Shown here one piece after another: positions 1 to 17,445 of a DNA stretch of 64,000 nucleotides; positions within the stretch are counted from its first letter, which is position 1, and every line of letters begins with the position of its first letter. Position numbers and translations under genes: made by a program. This stretch comes from Ecdyonurus torrentis (lineage: Eukaryota > Arthropoda > Insecta > Ephemeroptera > Heptageniidae), in assembly GCA_949318235.1 (NCBI GenBank), contig OX439127.1:31823873-31887872 (forward strand). Reading direction: 5' to 3'. The notes beneath the pieces were generated by a model that had not been told where the DNA came from, did no database searches, and saw only the letters and a program-made list of their open reading frames with translations.

Positions 1-484
1 CTTCATGATTGGATTTCAATGCACAGTGTGACCATACACGGTGAACTATATATTATGATGCAGTGCTATAATATGATAGTGCTGGTTTGAATGATATTTT
101 ATCATTATTTATGTGTGTATGAAAATTGAATTATTTGATAACTAAACAAAACTATATTAATTAATTTCATGCGATTTGTAAGATAGTCAAAATATGATGC
201 TAATGCTCGTGAATAAAAATATAACAAAAGCACGAAGTTTTCCCCATGAAAGAAAAAGAGAAGAAGAAGACTTGTATGCGTAAGAAATTATAAAGTTTAT
301 TATTTTTACTTTTTGTGGTGTTTTATATTTAAACAATGATAAATTTGGTATCATCATTGAGAATTATTTTTAATGTTGCCTTATAAGCATGTTTCAATCA
401 AGGAAAAATGTTTAAGTGTACAAGCGCCACTCGCAATATTTTATAAGTTGCAGTTCATTCAATTTGACGGTTATACAAGATTTG

Positions 485-485
<1 letters not shown>
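1..485. other. AT-rich non-coding stretch
   Basis: No open frame, RNA gene or recognisable repeat is visible. The sequence is strongly AT-rich with short A/T tracts and runs directly into the first (TA)n array. Confidence 0.6.

Positions 486-525
<40 letters not shown>
486..525. repeat. (TA)n microsatellite, ~40 bp
   Basis: Uninterrupted alternating TA, followed by a short non-repeat spacer with an A-run of about 24 at 657-680. Confidence 0.95.
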
Positions 526-528
<3 letters not shown>

Positions 529-913
529 TGTATATTAAGTATAATATATTAAAAATCTGGTCTTGTATAGAGTCTCATTTTTTATATGTTTAGAGAAAAA
601 AAAAATCAATCACTGAAGGGGTTGCGGTGTTGAAAGAGGACAAAAAAGAAATAACCAAAAAAAAAAAAAAAAAAAAAAAACTGGCGATGATACATCGATA
701 TACAAAAAGTCGTGAGAAAAAGTATACAAGCGAACATATTACCCTATAGAAAGCATCATTATTTTTTGATGCTGCCAATAATAGTTTTATATAAGCATCA
801 CACCTCAATAATGTGTCTTGCAACAATAGAACGTCCGCTTCATGCTTTAACTTGAGCCCCAAAATACTCGGGCTATTTTGAACCCCACCCTCAATAGCCA
901 TAATCCATTTCCG

Positions 914-1030
<117 letters not shown>

Positions 1031-1038
1031 GACGACTA

Positions 1039-1962
1039 CGCGGCTAATGTGATCATCAGAACATCTCGCGCTTACACACAATCTGACTATCAGACTTTCT
1101 CGCCGTTCACACAATCTGATTATCTGACTTTCTCGCCATATTGCTGTTAAAATGTATTATCTTTCTATAATTTTGTTATTATTTATACTTTTTTTTAAAT
1201 TAGATGTTTTTTCCTAAAAAATGCTATCTTAATGAAAAAAAAATTATAATTTTCAGAGACTAAGATTTAATATATTGCCGAAATTATTTCTTCTTTAACT
1301 TCTTAAATAATTATGCTCTCTATAACTGATAAATATCAAATAAATAATGGAAAATAGTTTCTATATACCTTCAACGAAATTATTAGTTAATAACGTATTA
1401 TTTTTATGTTAGCAAGAAAAAAACTCCAACTTCTCTTTCAATCGAACAGGGCACAGTCAAAAATATATATATAAGAGGTAATAGTAAATAGTACAAAGTC
1501 TAATAGCTCTATTTCATAAGCAAACTAATCATTTCATTCAGTTGAGGTCTGTTCATCAGTCAGTGCAGTTCTAGTGAAGCTATTTTTTTAGCTTAAATGT
1601 TTTTTTATACGAGTTTTACATTAAAATTAATTCTGTGAATGTTAATTTAATATAATAATAAAGAATAAAATCAAAAATACATATTGCAAAAATAATTGTG
1701 TTATTTAATGTAACTTGTGAACTAGGTGTTAAAAAGTAAAATTATTAATTAACTACTACTATAAGTTATTAAACAACATTATTTGGGAACTTCATGGGGT
1801 AAGTCATCATAAAACTGTCTGATAGTCACTTTGTGTAAAACGACATAGTCAGATTGTGCGAATCGCGAGAAAGTCTGATAGTCAGATTGTATGGCGCGGC
1901 GAGGAAGTCTGATAGTCAGATTGTGTGTGCACGCGAGAAGTTCTGATGATCACATTAGCCGC

Positions 1963-1963
<1 letters not shown>
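1039..1963. mobile_element. Foldback (long-TIR) DNA transposon derivative in (TA)n
   Basis: Seen: the left end begins CGCGGCTAATGTG and the right end finishes CACATTAGCCGCG, and a TA dinucleotide lies immediately outside each end. The first 32 bp of the two ends match at about 31 positions. Inside them, each arm carries tandem units of about 36 bp built on CAATCTGACTATCAGACTTT plus a CTCGC block. There are two units on the left (about 1073-1137) and two complete plus one degenerate unit on the right (about 1818-1930). The unit core TCTGATAGTCAGA is itself palindromic. The interior (about 1140-1817) is AT-rich and has no transposase-like ORF, so the element is non-autonomous. TA flanks fit Tc1/mariner-type insertion, but the subrepeated arms look more like foldback elements, so the superfamily is unassigned. 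Confidence 0.75.

Positions 1964-2051
<88 letters not shown>
1964..2051. repeat. (TA)n microsatellite, ~88 bp
   Basis: Alternating TA that starts exactly at the right end of the foldback element, with a further short TA tract after a TG interruption (to about 2061). Confidence 0.95.
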
Positions 2052-2053
<2 letters not shown>

Positions 2054-2061
2054 ATATATAT

Positions 2062-3336
2062 AGAACTATTGTGATTCGAATATCATAAATAGTGAAGTGA
2101 ATATTTATCGTAAACGCTTTTTCCCGTTTATACATATAATATATAATAAAATATGTATTAATTTTTTTAATGCAAGGTATTGTAATTCTAATTTATTAAA
2201 TTTTTATACTATGTTTTATTTGGAAAAATTGAAGACTATGTATTATCAGATTTATGTTTAATCTGTTTACATTTTCAAATACTGTGATTTGAGGCTTAAA
2301 TTAATAAAACTGATAAGTAGACGCTTTCAGTCACACAGACAAAATTAAGCTGCAATTTAATAACTCAAGATTTATTTCGTATTACTGAAGAAATTTCCAA
2401 ACCATTTTAACTTATATTTATTTATAAAGTTAAATTAGAGATTTAATATTTTGTTATATTGCAAGGTTTATAGAGACTCTGTATAAACCTTGGTTATAAT
2501 GTATGTTTATATGAATTAAAACGCTTAGGCTGAAACCCCTGAGAGTAACAGAAAGGATATGAAAAAACTTACCATAGCTGAAATGTCATAGTACAGTGCT
2601 ATACACAATTGAAATAATTTGTTATGTTCTGAAATATAATAACTTCTAGGTTTTTTATGTTTATGGAGATATTTGAAAATGGTTCAGATTCAACAGTAAA
2701 GATGAAATTAATGATAAAATGGATCGGCCAGTTAACACTAAAATGTACCCCCGACATAATATTTTGAATTATTTTCCTTAGTGGCCGATTACACTCTACT
2801 TTCATTCGCATATCATTTCAAGATATTGTGAAAGAAAAATATAAATAATATACACAGAAAAGCTATAGTTTATTTCTCACGAAAAAAGTATTTAACAGTA
2901 ATACGTTATGTATGTATATGTATGTGTAAGCGTATAATATCAAGATATTTTAAATATTGAAAATAGGAGGAAAATATAATCTATTAATATTGAATAGAAG
3001 CTAGAAATATTACATACAATACCGAGGAAAAATATTATTGAAACTCTTTTGTTATCTATTAAATTCAGTTTTAATATTGCATACAAAAAATAATAATAAA
3101 AATGATGATATAATTATTTGATATACACAGAAGCTATCAACAGGCAAAGTATTGTGTAAATCAAAAGAATAGCCGCATTTTCCCACATACTTCATACTTG
3201 TCTAGCTGGCTACCAGACATTTTGATTTTGTTAAAAAAAAATCGACCAGATCCTTTCGTTCTGCCTGATTTCAACGTAAAACGTTTGCGGCTATCATCTT
3301 GATTTTACTTAAGGTCCCATTACTAGATTATAAGAG
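2062..3336. other. AT-rich non-coding stretch
   Basis: No gene recognised. A 70-residue minus-strand open frame at 2599-2811 resembles no family I know. The only structure seen is the inverted repeat at 2723-2789. Confidence 0.5.
2723..2789. repeat. Short inverted repeat (ATCGGCCA ... TGGCCGAT)
   Basis: ATCGGCCA at 2723-2730 is the exact reverse complement of TGGCCGAT at 2782-2789. A second block, CTAA/TTAG, also pairs if a 7-base insertion is allowed. It could be a very small MITE or a chance hairpin. Confidence 0.4.
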
Positions 3337-3469
<133 letters not shown>

Positions 3470-3565
3470 GAGACGATCAAGGCAAAAAAGCAAGACACCT
3501 GTGCCTTGCGGGCCGCTCCTCTCTTTTCTTTGTGCATGCCCTTTTGTTGCTCTCATTGCTGGATT
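3470..3565. other. GC-richer unique island next to (TA)n
   Basis: A roughly 95-bp block of normal complexity containing an imperfect 20-bp palindrome (3490-3509, GCAAGACAC then CT then GTGCCTTGC) centred on a CACCTG E-box-like hexamer. It is too short to support an exon. Its function is unknown. Confidence 0.35.
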
Positions 3566-3959
3566 AAAGCATAAAATATTAAAAAAATCGAGATAAAATT
3601 ATAACTTTTTTTTTACCATGTTTATTATTATTATTATTTTTACAATAATCTACCAGAACAAAAAAATATACATATACAATATGGAAAGTTATTTGTATAC
3701 AGAAAGTATAGTATGGTAAAAATATTAGAATGTTTACGATACATAATTATTATGCTATTCTAAAACATTGTTTTCCTTTTCATTTTTGTATTATTATTTT
3801 TATATGTTTCAGTTTGATAAAATATTAGTGATCTGACAATACTGTACAGCAAATCGATAGGTAATTAGAATTAATTATAAAAAAAAGAAAAAAAAAACAC
3901 ATATTGGACACACGTGTGTATTGCACTATAAGGTGCGATATATATTTTGCTTTAGCATT

Positions 3960-4150
3960 TTTCTTGCTTGCCTGACTTTAAAAGCAAGTCCAAGTAATCA
4001 CATTAATACAGCACGGCGGCCGCTTAACTCGCCTGTACTATCAGGAGCCACGAGATTTATTGGAGTGAGGCGTGAAGCGAGGGCGGGGGCGCGCGGCCAG
4101 CTTGTTTACACGGGACATAACTTATTACCTTCCAAGCCGCGTGAAATATT
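3960..4150. other. CpG/GC-rich island, candidate conserved non-coding element
   Basis: This block is markedly GC-rich against its surroundings. It contains a GCGGCCGC octamer, a GGCGGGGGCGCGCGG run, and AT-core homeodomain-type words (AATCACATTAA, TTTATTGG). A 77-residue open frame crosses it, but it starts at TTG and matches no family I know, so I do not call a gene. A regulatory or promoter role is an inference from composition only. Confidence 0.3.
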
Positions 4151-5102
4151 ATAACGAATTCAAGGATTCTTTTGATCAAAACAATAGATTCAAAATAATA
4201 ATGTAAATTATTTAACTTTTTTTTTTTGTTCTTTCCTATTTATATAATATGATAAATATAGATGAACATATTGATTATTAAATAATTAGTGGTATGTTTA
4301 TCACTTTTATATGAAAAATATTATTATATCCTTTATTTATTTTAATGGGTGGTCGATTCTGTATGCACATGAAGAGTTATCATTTTTTTTTTTTTTTTCT
4401 TTACGATATTTTTTCCCTTTTCTTTTCTTCTGATTGTATGTGAACTTCGTGAGATAACACCAGACTCAGTGGGAATGCTGCACGTTGAAAGATCGCTTGC
4501 AATAATATTCTTACTTTAGGCACTCTCATATATATATATTATATATATATATTATATAATTTTAAAATAATAATAATTATTATTTAGTTACGCTTCTTCA
4601 AATACCCCCTTCGTATATTTCAAATATTTAACTACATAAAAAAAAATCTTAAAAATACTTTACATTGCAGATTACCTATCGATATTTACAAAAAGAAAAT
4701 GTACTTCAACAGATATAGATAACAAAAAATGCAATCACTTAAAATTTACCTTTAAGAGGTAAGCCAATAACAATAAAGCATCTATATAAAAACTTCATAT
4801 TTTATTTTTAAATATGCGATTCATACATTAATAAAGTACTAATATGCATTAAAAATTATATAATATTTTTAGTGTATATTATATGTATAATATAAATATA
4901 TATAAATTGAACTCGCACGTTTAATAAGTCTGTTAGCTTGAGGGCAAGCTTGTGTTGTTGTGTCTGTGAGTGTGTGTAGAGCTGACTAGCTCTTGAGCGG
5001 CATCTCAGCCTTATTACACGTTATATACCTGTGAGGCATGGCGTTAATCAAACGCCTCTACTATGATATTAGCTTTTATTAAACACTGAAAAGCACAATC
5101 AA

Positions 5103-5122
5103 AGAGAGAGAGAGAGAGAGAG
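5103..5122. repeat. (GA)n microsatellite
   Basis: About ten uninterrupted AG units. Confidence 0.9.
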
Positions 5123-5384
5123 ATTGGTGATGTTGTTGTTTAGCCATACTCACACACAAGAAAACAAGAGTAAAATAATAATAAAGGACTATTGTGAGTA
5201 TCATATAGGCATTGTTTCAATAAACAGAGGCCAACAATATCTTGATAAATCCTCACATGCTATGAGAACACAAGACACAACATATTAAATTAAACTGAAT
5301 GCATACCTTTAAATAAAAAATACAACTTTATTTTTATTATTTCTAATGCAATAAATAATAAAATTTCTTGATGCAGTTTCGAAG

Positions 5385-5387
<3 letters not shown>

Positions 5388-5456
<69 letters not shown>
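5388..5456. repeat. (TA)n microsatellite, ~69 bp
   Basis: Uninterrupted alternating AT. Confidence 0.95.

Positions 5457-10409
<4,953 letters not shown>

Positions 10410-10459
<50 letters not shown>
10410..10459. repeat. (TA)n microsatellite
   Basis: First half of a paired array. It is separated from the next by a ten-base spacer (CACCAACATT) at 10460-10469. Confidence 0.95.
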
Positions 10460-10461
<2 letters not shown>

Positions 10462-10467
10462 ACCAAC

Positions 10468-10469
<2 letters not shown>

Positions 10470-10550
<81 letters not shown>
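10470..10550. repeat. (TA)n microsatellite, ~81 bp
   Basis: Second half of the paired array, with one TTT interruption near 10538. Confidence 0.95.
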
Positions 10551-12106
10551 TCTGTATAAGTATACTAGTTTTAATTATTTTATGTTTGGTATTTATTTTT
10601 ATTTTAATATGATAAAAAATAATAACAACGTTCAAATCAATTTTTCACATCTTTGCTAGAATAATAATACTGTGGAATCCTTTGACTAAATTATGCGTAC
10701 TTTTCTAAATAAATATCATATAAAAAATTAAATCTATATGAAAATTATTTAATGTACAAATAGACCCATATGAAATTATTTCAAATTATTCATTCGTATA
10801 AGAAAAAAAATAAAGAGTGAATATTTTTCGATTTTAAGTTGTAGAATTAATTTTATGTTTAAATTGGCGTTAACTCAAAACTGTAAAGTGATATGTTATA
10901 CTGTAAGCTACTTTTGTCAAAATCATAATAATAAAGACTAATGATAATTCAAGACTTGCTGGCGCATTGCTATTGCATAGAGATGCATTATAGCTATTTT
11001 AGGTGGTGCTTTAATTTTTTATAATATGATGAACAATTTTGTTTTATCAGAAAGTCCTACTAGCTCATTTCTATAATTTATTTTTTCCAGTGGCCAGGAA
11101 TAAATAAATAAAACAAAACTTAAAATCGTTTTTTTTTTTTTTAATTATATTTAATTTATTTGAAAATTTATTTAATGTAAATTAGTCTTAGTTTAAATAT
11201 AAGCAAAAATTTAGATGGAATTGTTTCCCATGCTAGCTATGCACGACTTAAGGGTAAATATACCATGGTAATGAAACATTTTTAAAAAGTCAATCTTAAA
11301 ATAAAAGAATTACTTTTTTTCCATTAGTTGTGGCATGGAAATCAATCTGTTTCAGTTGAAAGTTCTAGGTGTGCGGTATATTTTTCAGCACCACTATATT
11401 TCAGACCTACCTGCAAGTCAAGACAGAGAGACATTTTTTTTATTTTTTATTATCAATTACCTAAGGATGTGATTTAATTAACCCTACATGCATGAAAATG
11501 TGAAGCGAATCAACCCTTTCTGTACTTTTTTATATTTTAATTGTTTTTGTTTACACACTTTAATCCTTTTTTCTTTAAAAAAATCCTAAAATATGCGCGT
11601 GTTTAAAATTGAAACAATTTCTGAAATATTCTCACGTTCTAGGAACCTTTTTTTTTTTAATTATATTTTTATTAACTTATATGTATTTTTAATATTTATT
11701 TATTTATTTCATTTTTTTTTTTTACTTTATTAAGGCTTCATATTTTAGTTTACTTTCGGAATAGATCGTTTTAGTTAATTATTTTTTACATATTAAATTT
11801 TTTTAGTAAAAAAATAAAGCATAAACTTTTTTTTTAAAAATTAATGTGAAATTATTAATAATATTAACTCCTAAACTTTTTTTATTTCATTTTTTTTACA
11901 GTGGACCATAAAATCAGTAATTAAAAATCTGTATAATGATTTTCTTTGTTTCAATTTTTTTTTATAAAGAACATTATACTTTGGCAACTCTGTATAAATC
12001 GACAAAATTGCTAAAATATATCAATCACTCAAATTTGGAGCATTATATTGATTACTTAAATGTTATTGTATGTGTTTATTGTTAGATGAAACGTTTGAAA
12101 ATTATT

Positions 12107-12110
<4 letters not shown>

Positions 12111-12145
<35 letters not shown>
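12111..12145. repeat. (TA)n microsatellite
   Basis: About 17 AT units. Confidence 0.9.
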
Positions 12146-12148
<3 letters not shown>

Positions 12149-13121
12149 GTAAATAATGACTAGACCAATGCTTGTTGTATCATATTGTCTTTATAAGCTA
12201 TTCTTATTCTCAATTTTAAAAAAAAAATACACATTTCAAAAAATTATAAACCATATAAAAGCTATTTTGAAGTCTTTATATCATAAAGCTTAAATTGAAA
12301 AGTATATTCAATTATGCTGTAAAAGTGTAATACTATATTCAGCAAGTTAATTGTTCTTAAATTAAATTGAATATCCTTCTTTAAGTAACCTTTGACTTTA
12401 TACCTACATGAAGTATTAAAACTTCTGTAACATAAAAACTTTTTTTTTTTTTATAATACCATTTTAACTATATATAAACTGCAATATAAATTGTATAAGA
12501 CTTTAATTATATACTATATATAATAAGGTAAATATGTATATAAAATACATAAATTTATGATAACAGTTTTAAACATTGTTATAAAATAATATAACACCAT
12601 ATTTATTAATTTTTTTTTCTTATGTTATTATATGCCGTTAGATACATATTCAATTATATCAAGTTTTAAAACCTCTCCTCCTACAACAACAAGGCTAATG
12701 TGTTTATGGGTTTTCATTGAGAAAGAGAGCGGAAAGTATCAGCAGTTATCGAGTGTATTATTTACTTTCATGTATATACGTACTACAGTACAGTACTCTG
12801 TTGCTGCTGTTGCTATTTTGCTCATCGTCTCATGATAGCAAGGATATGAATACTCTGTACGCCCATACAAAATAAGAAACACGCACAAAAACAAAAAAAA
12901 AAAAAAAAGATAAACTCTTTTCTACTTTATTTATATTTTAATTTTGTCAGAAAAAAATTTAAACTGTTAAAGGAATAATATGAGCTAAACACTTGGAAAA
13001 TCTTTCTAATACAGTAGGGCGTATAGTTGAAGTGCGCTATAGCTAGTTACAGGTGGCGTATGGAAAGAAAGGGATCTTTAATTTCCCATCTAATGCCTTT
13101 GCATTGCAAAACCATTATTTT

Positions 13122-13123
<2 letters not shown>

Positions 13124-13153
<30 letters not shown>
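13124..13153. repeat. Poly-T run (about 30)
   Basis: An uninterrupted T run. It could be the poly-A tail of a minus-strand retrocopy, but I see no recognisable body upstream of it. Confidence 0.9.
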
Positions 13154-13154
<1 letters not shown>

Positions 13155-13384
13155 AGAAAACTAATGCACTGAGCATGGAAATTTTAAATGAGTAATACGC
13201 GAAAGTAGAAACAATGTTACACGCAAAAGCTGATAAAAGAATGATCATAAAATATATAAATAATTAAAAATAATATTAAAATCCCCAATGGTAACCTGTA
13301 ACCCTATGACACGTTATTCAAAAAAATTCGTTAATGAAATAATAATAACGTTTCTGACCGAAAAATAAACATGAAAATTTTAAC

Positions 13385-13500
13385 TGCTTGAATACAGTAT
13401 ATAGGGCTGCAAGCATTGAAAGTTGTGTCGCGCTGGTTGCATATGTTACGAACTCAAACATGAAGGGGCAATGGCCTTAGACTGAAATCTATTTACACCA
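13385..13500. other. GC-richer unique island
   Basis: About 110 bp of balanced composition with no significant open frame. It is a candidate CNE on composition alone. Confidence 0.2.
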
Positions 13501-13864
13501 AAATTACTGTACTTTAAATATTTAAATTATACTTAAAATTTTAGTAATGCACGTTATACTCAAAGACATGATATATATTATATGTTATCGTTTTTAAAAT
13601 CTTGTTTACCAATAAATTATTATATAGAGTATTTATTTGCTATAAGATAACGATAACATAATAAATAATTAAGTGCAAACTTGAAAAATTTCAATATAAT
13701 TTAAAAAGTCATTTATAAAAAGAACAAAAAAGGTAAACTTGGAAATAGATTAATTTAAATCTTGTCACTGATGTATGGTGTAGATTTAAAGTTAAGTATA
13801 TATTTTTTAAAATTTACGTTTATTTTGCTCCATAATATTATTTTAATTAAAACTGGAAATGTGA

Positions 13865-14150
13865 GGAGGAGAGTCATTGATAGAAGTGCTCACGTACAAA
13901 AACTGCTTGGTGTCAACCTCAAGTCCGAGTAGAAGTGCACTATACTTACTTATACATACGCGCAGCCTACGTAAGAATATGTGCACGACGACCGCACCTC
14001 CCAGCGACAATTGCAAACTGGCTTTTGCTTATATACCGGAATCTCTGCATCACGTTCAGCTCTGCGACAATACACATGTATACAACTTGCAACTATTATC
14101 ATTTTATATAACAATTGCTCCTTTACATCTTCAATTCATTCACAAAGTAA
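13865..14150. other. GC-richer unique island, candidate CNE
   Basis: Nearly 290 bp of balanced, high-complexity sequence carrying two overlapping plus-strand open frames (92 and 64 residues, 13877-14175). Overlap of long frames in a compositional island is expected by chance. Neither frame shows a recognisable domain, so no gene is called. Confidence 0.3.
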
Positions 14151-14174
14151 CTTAACAATATCTTACAAAGAATA

Positions 14175-14180
<6 letters not shown>

Positions 14181-14208
<28 letters not shown>
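14181..14208. repeat. (TA)n microsatellite, short
   Basis: About 14 AT units immediately downstream of the complex island. Confidence 0.9.
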
Positions 14209-15064
14209 CATACTTGGATAACGGATCTAATTACTATGTCTTATTAGAAGAAGAATTTGATATTGATGTAAAAGAATTAATCTTAAAAATTACATCAAAA
14301 TAAGTTAAACTTAAATGTATTAAATTTACTGCATAATATATAACATTAAATTTGCATTTCCGTTTTACTTACGCAAATAGAGAAAGCCACAGTTATATGA
14401 TTTTTCTTTTTATCTATATAATTTATTGTGTTGAAATGTAAATTCTTAAGATATTCTGAAATAATTTTTTTAAACTAATATATTTAATTAAAAAATAATA
14501 ATAATAATAAATAATATAATAAAGATAATGATTTTTATTTAAATCTTAATTATTATAAATAAATATAACCTTTAAAAAATAATATAAATGAATAATAAAA
14601 CTGAGATATACGATCTATAATAAAATGTTATCAAAAAATTAATCTTTATTTGTCTTGATAGTTGTATTTAGTATTGTGTCTTGAACATGATAAAAATAAC
14701 AATAGTAATGATGATTGTCTTTAATATTGATGACAATAAAGCAAATTAAATTCACATTGATTGTACATTTCCAGCTTGCTCGAGTTACAAAGTTGCACTC
14801 AGCACGTGAGCACTAAACAACTATCCTATAAGGTATAGATTGAAACACTACCAATAAGAAGAAGAATCCAACATTATATTACAACAATGCTATATCACGT
14901 GTGTAGTTAAAATAGAAATTATGAGTGTGATTGTACAATATATAACTATAGACTTAGTCACATGTCGATTTGATTTTTTTTATTATGTTATATGGATGTG
15001 AAAATAAAAAATATTATTACTTCTAAAAGTATTATATATCTAAATAATATACATTTAAATTTCT
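14209..15064. other. AT-rich non-coding stretch with a small island
   Basis: (AAT)n-like sequence near 14495-14520 and a small balanced patch at 14760-14905 (contains CTCGAG and CACGTG hexamers). Nothing else recognised. Confidence 0.45.
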
Positions 15065-15160
15065 GTCTTGAATGTATTGGTTCAGAGATAGGGCTTGTTG
15101 CCCTCACTGTACCTTTTGCCTATTTTGTTTTGCAATAAAGATGTTATTTATTTATTTTAT
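15065..15160 (+). mobile_element. 3' terminal fragment of a LINE retrotransposon
   Basis: Seen: a stem-loop AGGGC-TTGTT-GCCCT at 15090-15104, a C/T-rich stretch, a GCAATAAAG word at 15132-15140, and a short TTATTTATTTA tail. A hairpin followed by an AATAAA-like word and a low-complexity tail is the usual layout of the 3' end of arthropod jockey/CR1-type LINEs. No coding part is left upstream, so this would be an extremely 5'-truncated copy. The exact 5' limit is uncertain. Confidence 0.5.
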
Positions 15161-17142
15161 AAATTAAAGATATTGATCATTTTGAGTTCTGAAATGATAG
15201 GGGTGCCAACTGCCAATAAATAAATAAAAATTAGTTATCACGTAAAAAAAAAATAATAATAATAATAAGTAAATTCCCATAATTATGCTGTAGACTATAG
15301 CTATGGTTTTCTACAACATAATAGTTCATTTACTATGCTTGACTGTGATGCACCAATCGTAAATATAACAAGTTTCTATCTACATATATTTAGGAACTTT
15401 TAGATTTACTTTCAGTACAAAAGAGTGACTTCGCAGAGAAAAAAAACTTTATATTTCTTTATAAATCAACATCATAACATAATATTACGTTTTGTAACTA
15501 AGCTGATATACATTTTGGTGTATAATGATTGTAGGACAAAAGAAATTAATAAACATATTTGAATTTATTGATAAAACTATAAAAAGTAAGAGAGTACTCT
15601 AAGTTGCTTGTCTGTGGTTGAGACACCATAGTTAACTCGTCAACCTCTTCATTCCGAGTATAAGTAGTTTTATTTTGTCCAATACATATTTATATTCTGA
15701 TTTTTATGTGTTTTGAGTTAATTATCGTTATAAAGATTTTTATTTTGTATAAGGATTGTTAGTTTTAAGATCTAACTTGTAGACCACAAAAATGCATATT
15801 TTTAAAATCCGTAATTTCTGTAATTTTTTCTGCTAAACGAGGTTATATAAAAAAAATGTTTCTGTATATTTATATAAAAGAAAAGTATATATGTGAATGT
15901 ATTTACTATACTGACAAACATAATAGAAATCACTGTCAATCAACTATAGCAAACTCACGCATAAGACAAAAGAGATATAGGAGCATCAAGAAATCAACAT
16001 AACATTATAACTTGACATTATTTACGTTTTGTAAGAAAGTACTTCATAAACTAAATAAATAAAACAAACAAATAAATAAAAAGAAAAACGAATACCAGTG
16101 GCAGAAGCATAAAGCAAAGTGGCCTCGTATAAAAGTATCACCTACAATATACATAATATTCTCTTCGTCATAGCATGCAATGTAAAACTTCACGATTCAA
16201 ATTTATGATACATAAAACGTGTAGCATATATAATATCCGGTTAGTTAAAAACGTTGTGTAATGAATATAATATAATACTTTTGACAGTTCCAATTATTTA
16301 TTATTGTTTTTTAAATATGATTATATGCATGTAAAAAGTTCATAACAAAAATGAAGCATACTCTTAATATATTAAGAATTAATATAATCTTGCTTTTCAT
16401 TCTCTTTAGAAGGTAGTATAAATTACATGTATGTAACAAATAAATATAATAAAATAAAAAAAGTTTGAAGATTTTTGTGTTTTCTTTGTATTAAAAATAA
16501 TAATATTAAATAAAAAAATAATATATATAAAAAAAGCATTCACTGCCACTTCCAATCAAACATTCCAATGGTTAGTGTAAGCAATACCGTAACCGCAAAA
16601 CAACAATAATTAAATGAAATTAAATTTTAATTACAACCTTCATTCCTTCTTTCTTTTTTATATCATTTCTTTTACGTTTTTTAAACTTAATTAATATGAA
16701 GTAATTTGGATACAAAATATAATATTATTTTTTATACAAAAAATAAAATAATTATAAATTTAAAACAAAAATGCAATAAAATACAGATTTATACTTCTCT
16801 ACAATATAATATGGATCAAGTCTGTAGTTGCTATATATGTATACATAATATTATATAAAATAATAATATTAGCTACTTCTTCATTATTATACACTGTAGG
16901 TTTAATTAATTTTTTAATTACATGTGAAACATAAATGTCATGTTAATGATATTTTTTTTATACGTGCATAATAAAATATTACATATTCTAGACGTGGTAA
17001 AATGATTTATCATTTTTCTATTACACTGTATTGTTTTTTAATCAGTATATATTCTTTTCAAATGATATTATATTTGATTATACCATATAAATATATTCTT
17101 ATATTGATATATGAAGAAAATATTATATTATAAATATACAAC

Positions 17143-17143
<1 letters not shown>
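15161..17143. other. AT-rich non-coding stretch
   Basis: Nothing coding is visible. There are short TAAA/AAAT and AAT-rich tracts, for example around 16050-16080 and 16495-16525. Confidence 0.55.

Positions 17144-17215
<72 letters not shown>
17144..17215. repeat. (TA)n microsatellite, ~72 bp
   Basis: Uninterrupted alternating TA. Confidence 0.95.
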
Positions 17216-17216
<1 letters not shown>

Positions 17217-17416
17217 TATATTATAATATGCAAGTATAATATAATACCCACTTTCAACAACATTCAATTATAAAATATATCATCAATATTGGATTAATTA
17301 TTTAATAAAAGTCGATCAGATGGATACTTTGAAGTTAAAAGGCGGGCAAATATAATGTTGAGTACTCGTTTTATAAGGCAAGTTACCTAGAAAGGCTTGG
17401 TGTTTCTCGTTAGTCG

Positions 17417-17445
17417 AGAGAGAGAGAGAGACGGGCGGGCGGGCT
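17417..17445. repeat. (GA)n followed by (GGGC)n
   Basis: About seven GA units run into an ACGGGCGGGCGGGC tract. This is an unusual G-rich tetranucleotide repeat for such an AT-rich region. Confidence 0.85.

Larger units (their letters stand above)
3566..5387. other. Non-coding stretch with one CpG-rich island
   Basis: Mostly AT-rich sequence with poly-T tracts and alternating TA near 4530-4556. The 3960-4150 island and a (GA)10 tract (5103-5122) are listed separately. No gene recognised. Confidence 0.5.
10551..13384. other. AT-rich non-coding stretch
   Basis: No gene recognised. Poly-T tracts are frequent (for example around 11130 and 11650). A 67-residue open frame at 12632-12835 covers a locally balanced patch but has no motif I can name. 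Confidence 0.5.
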
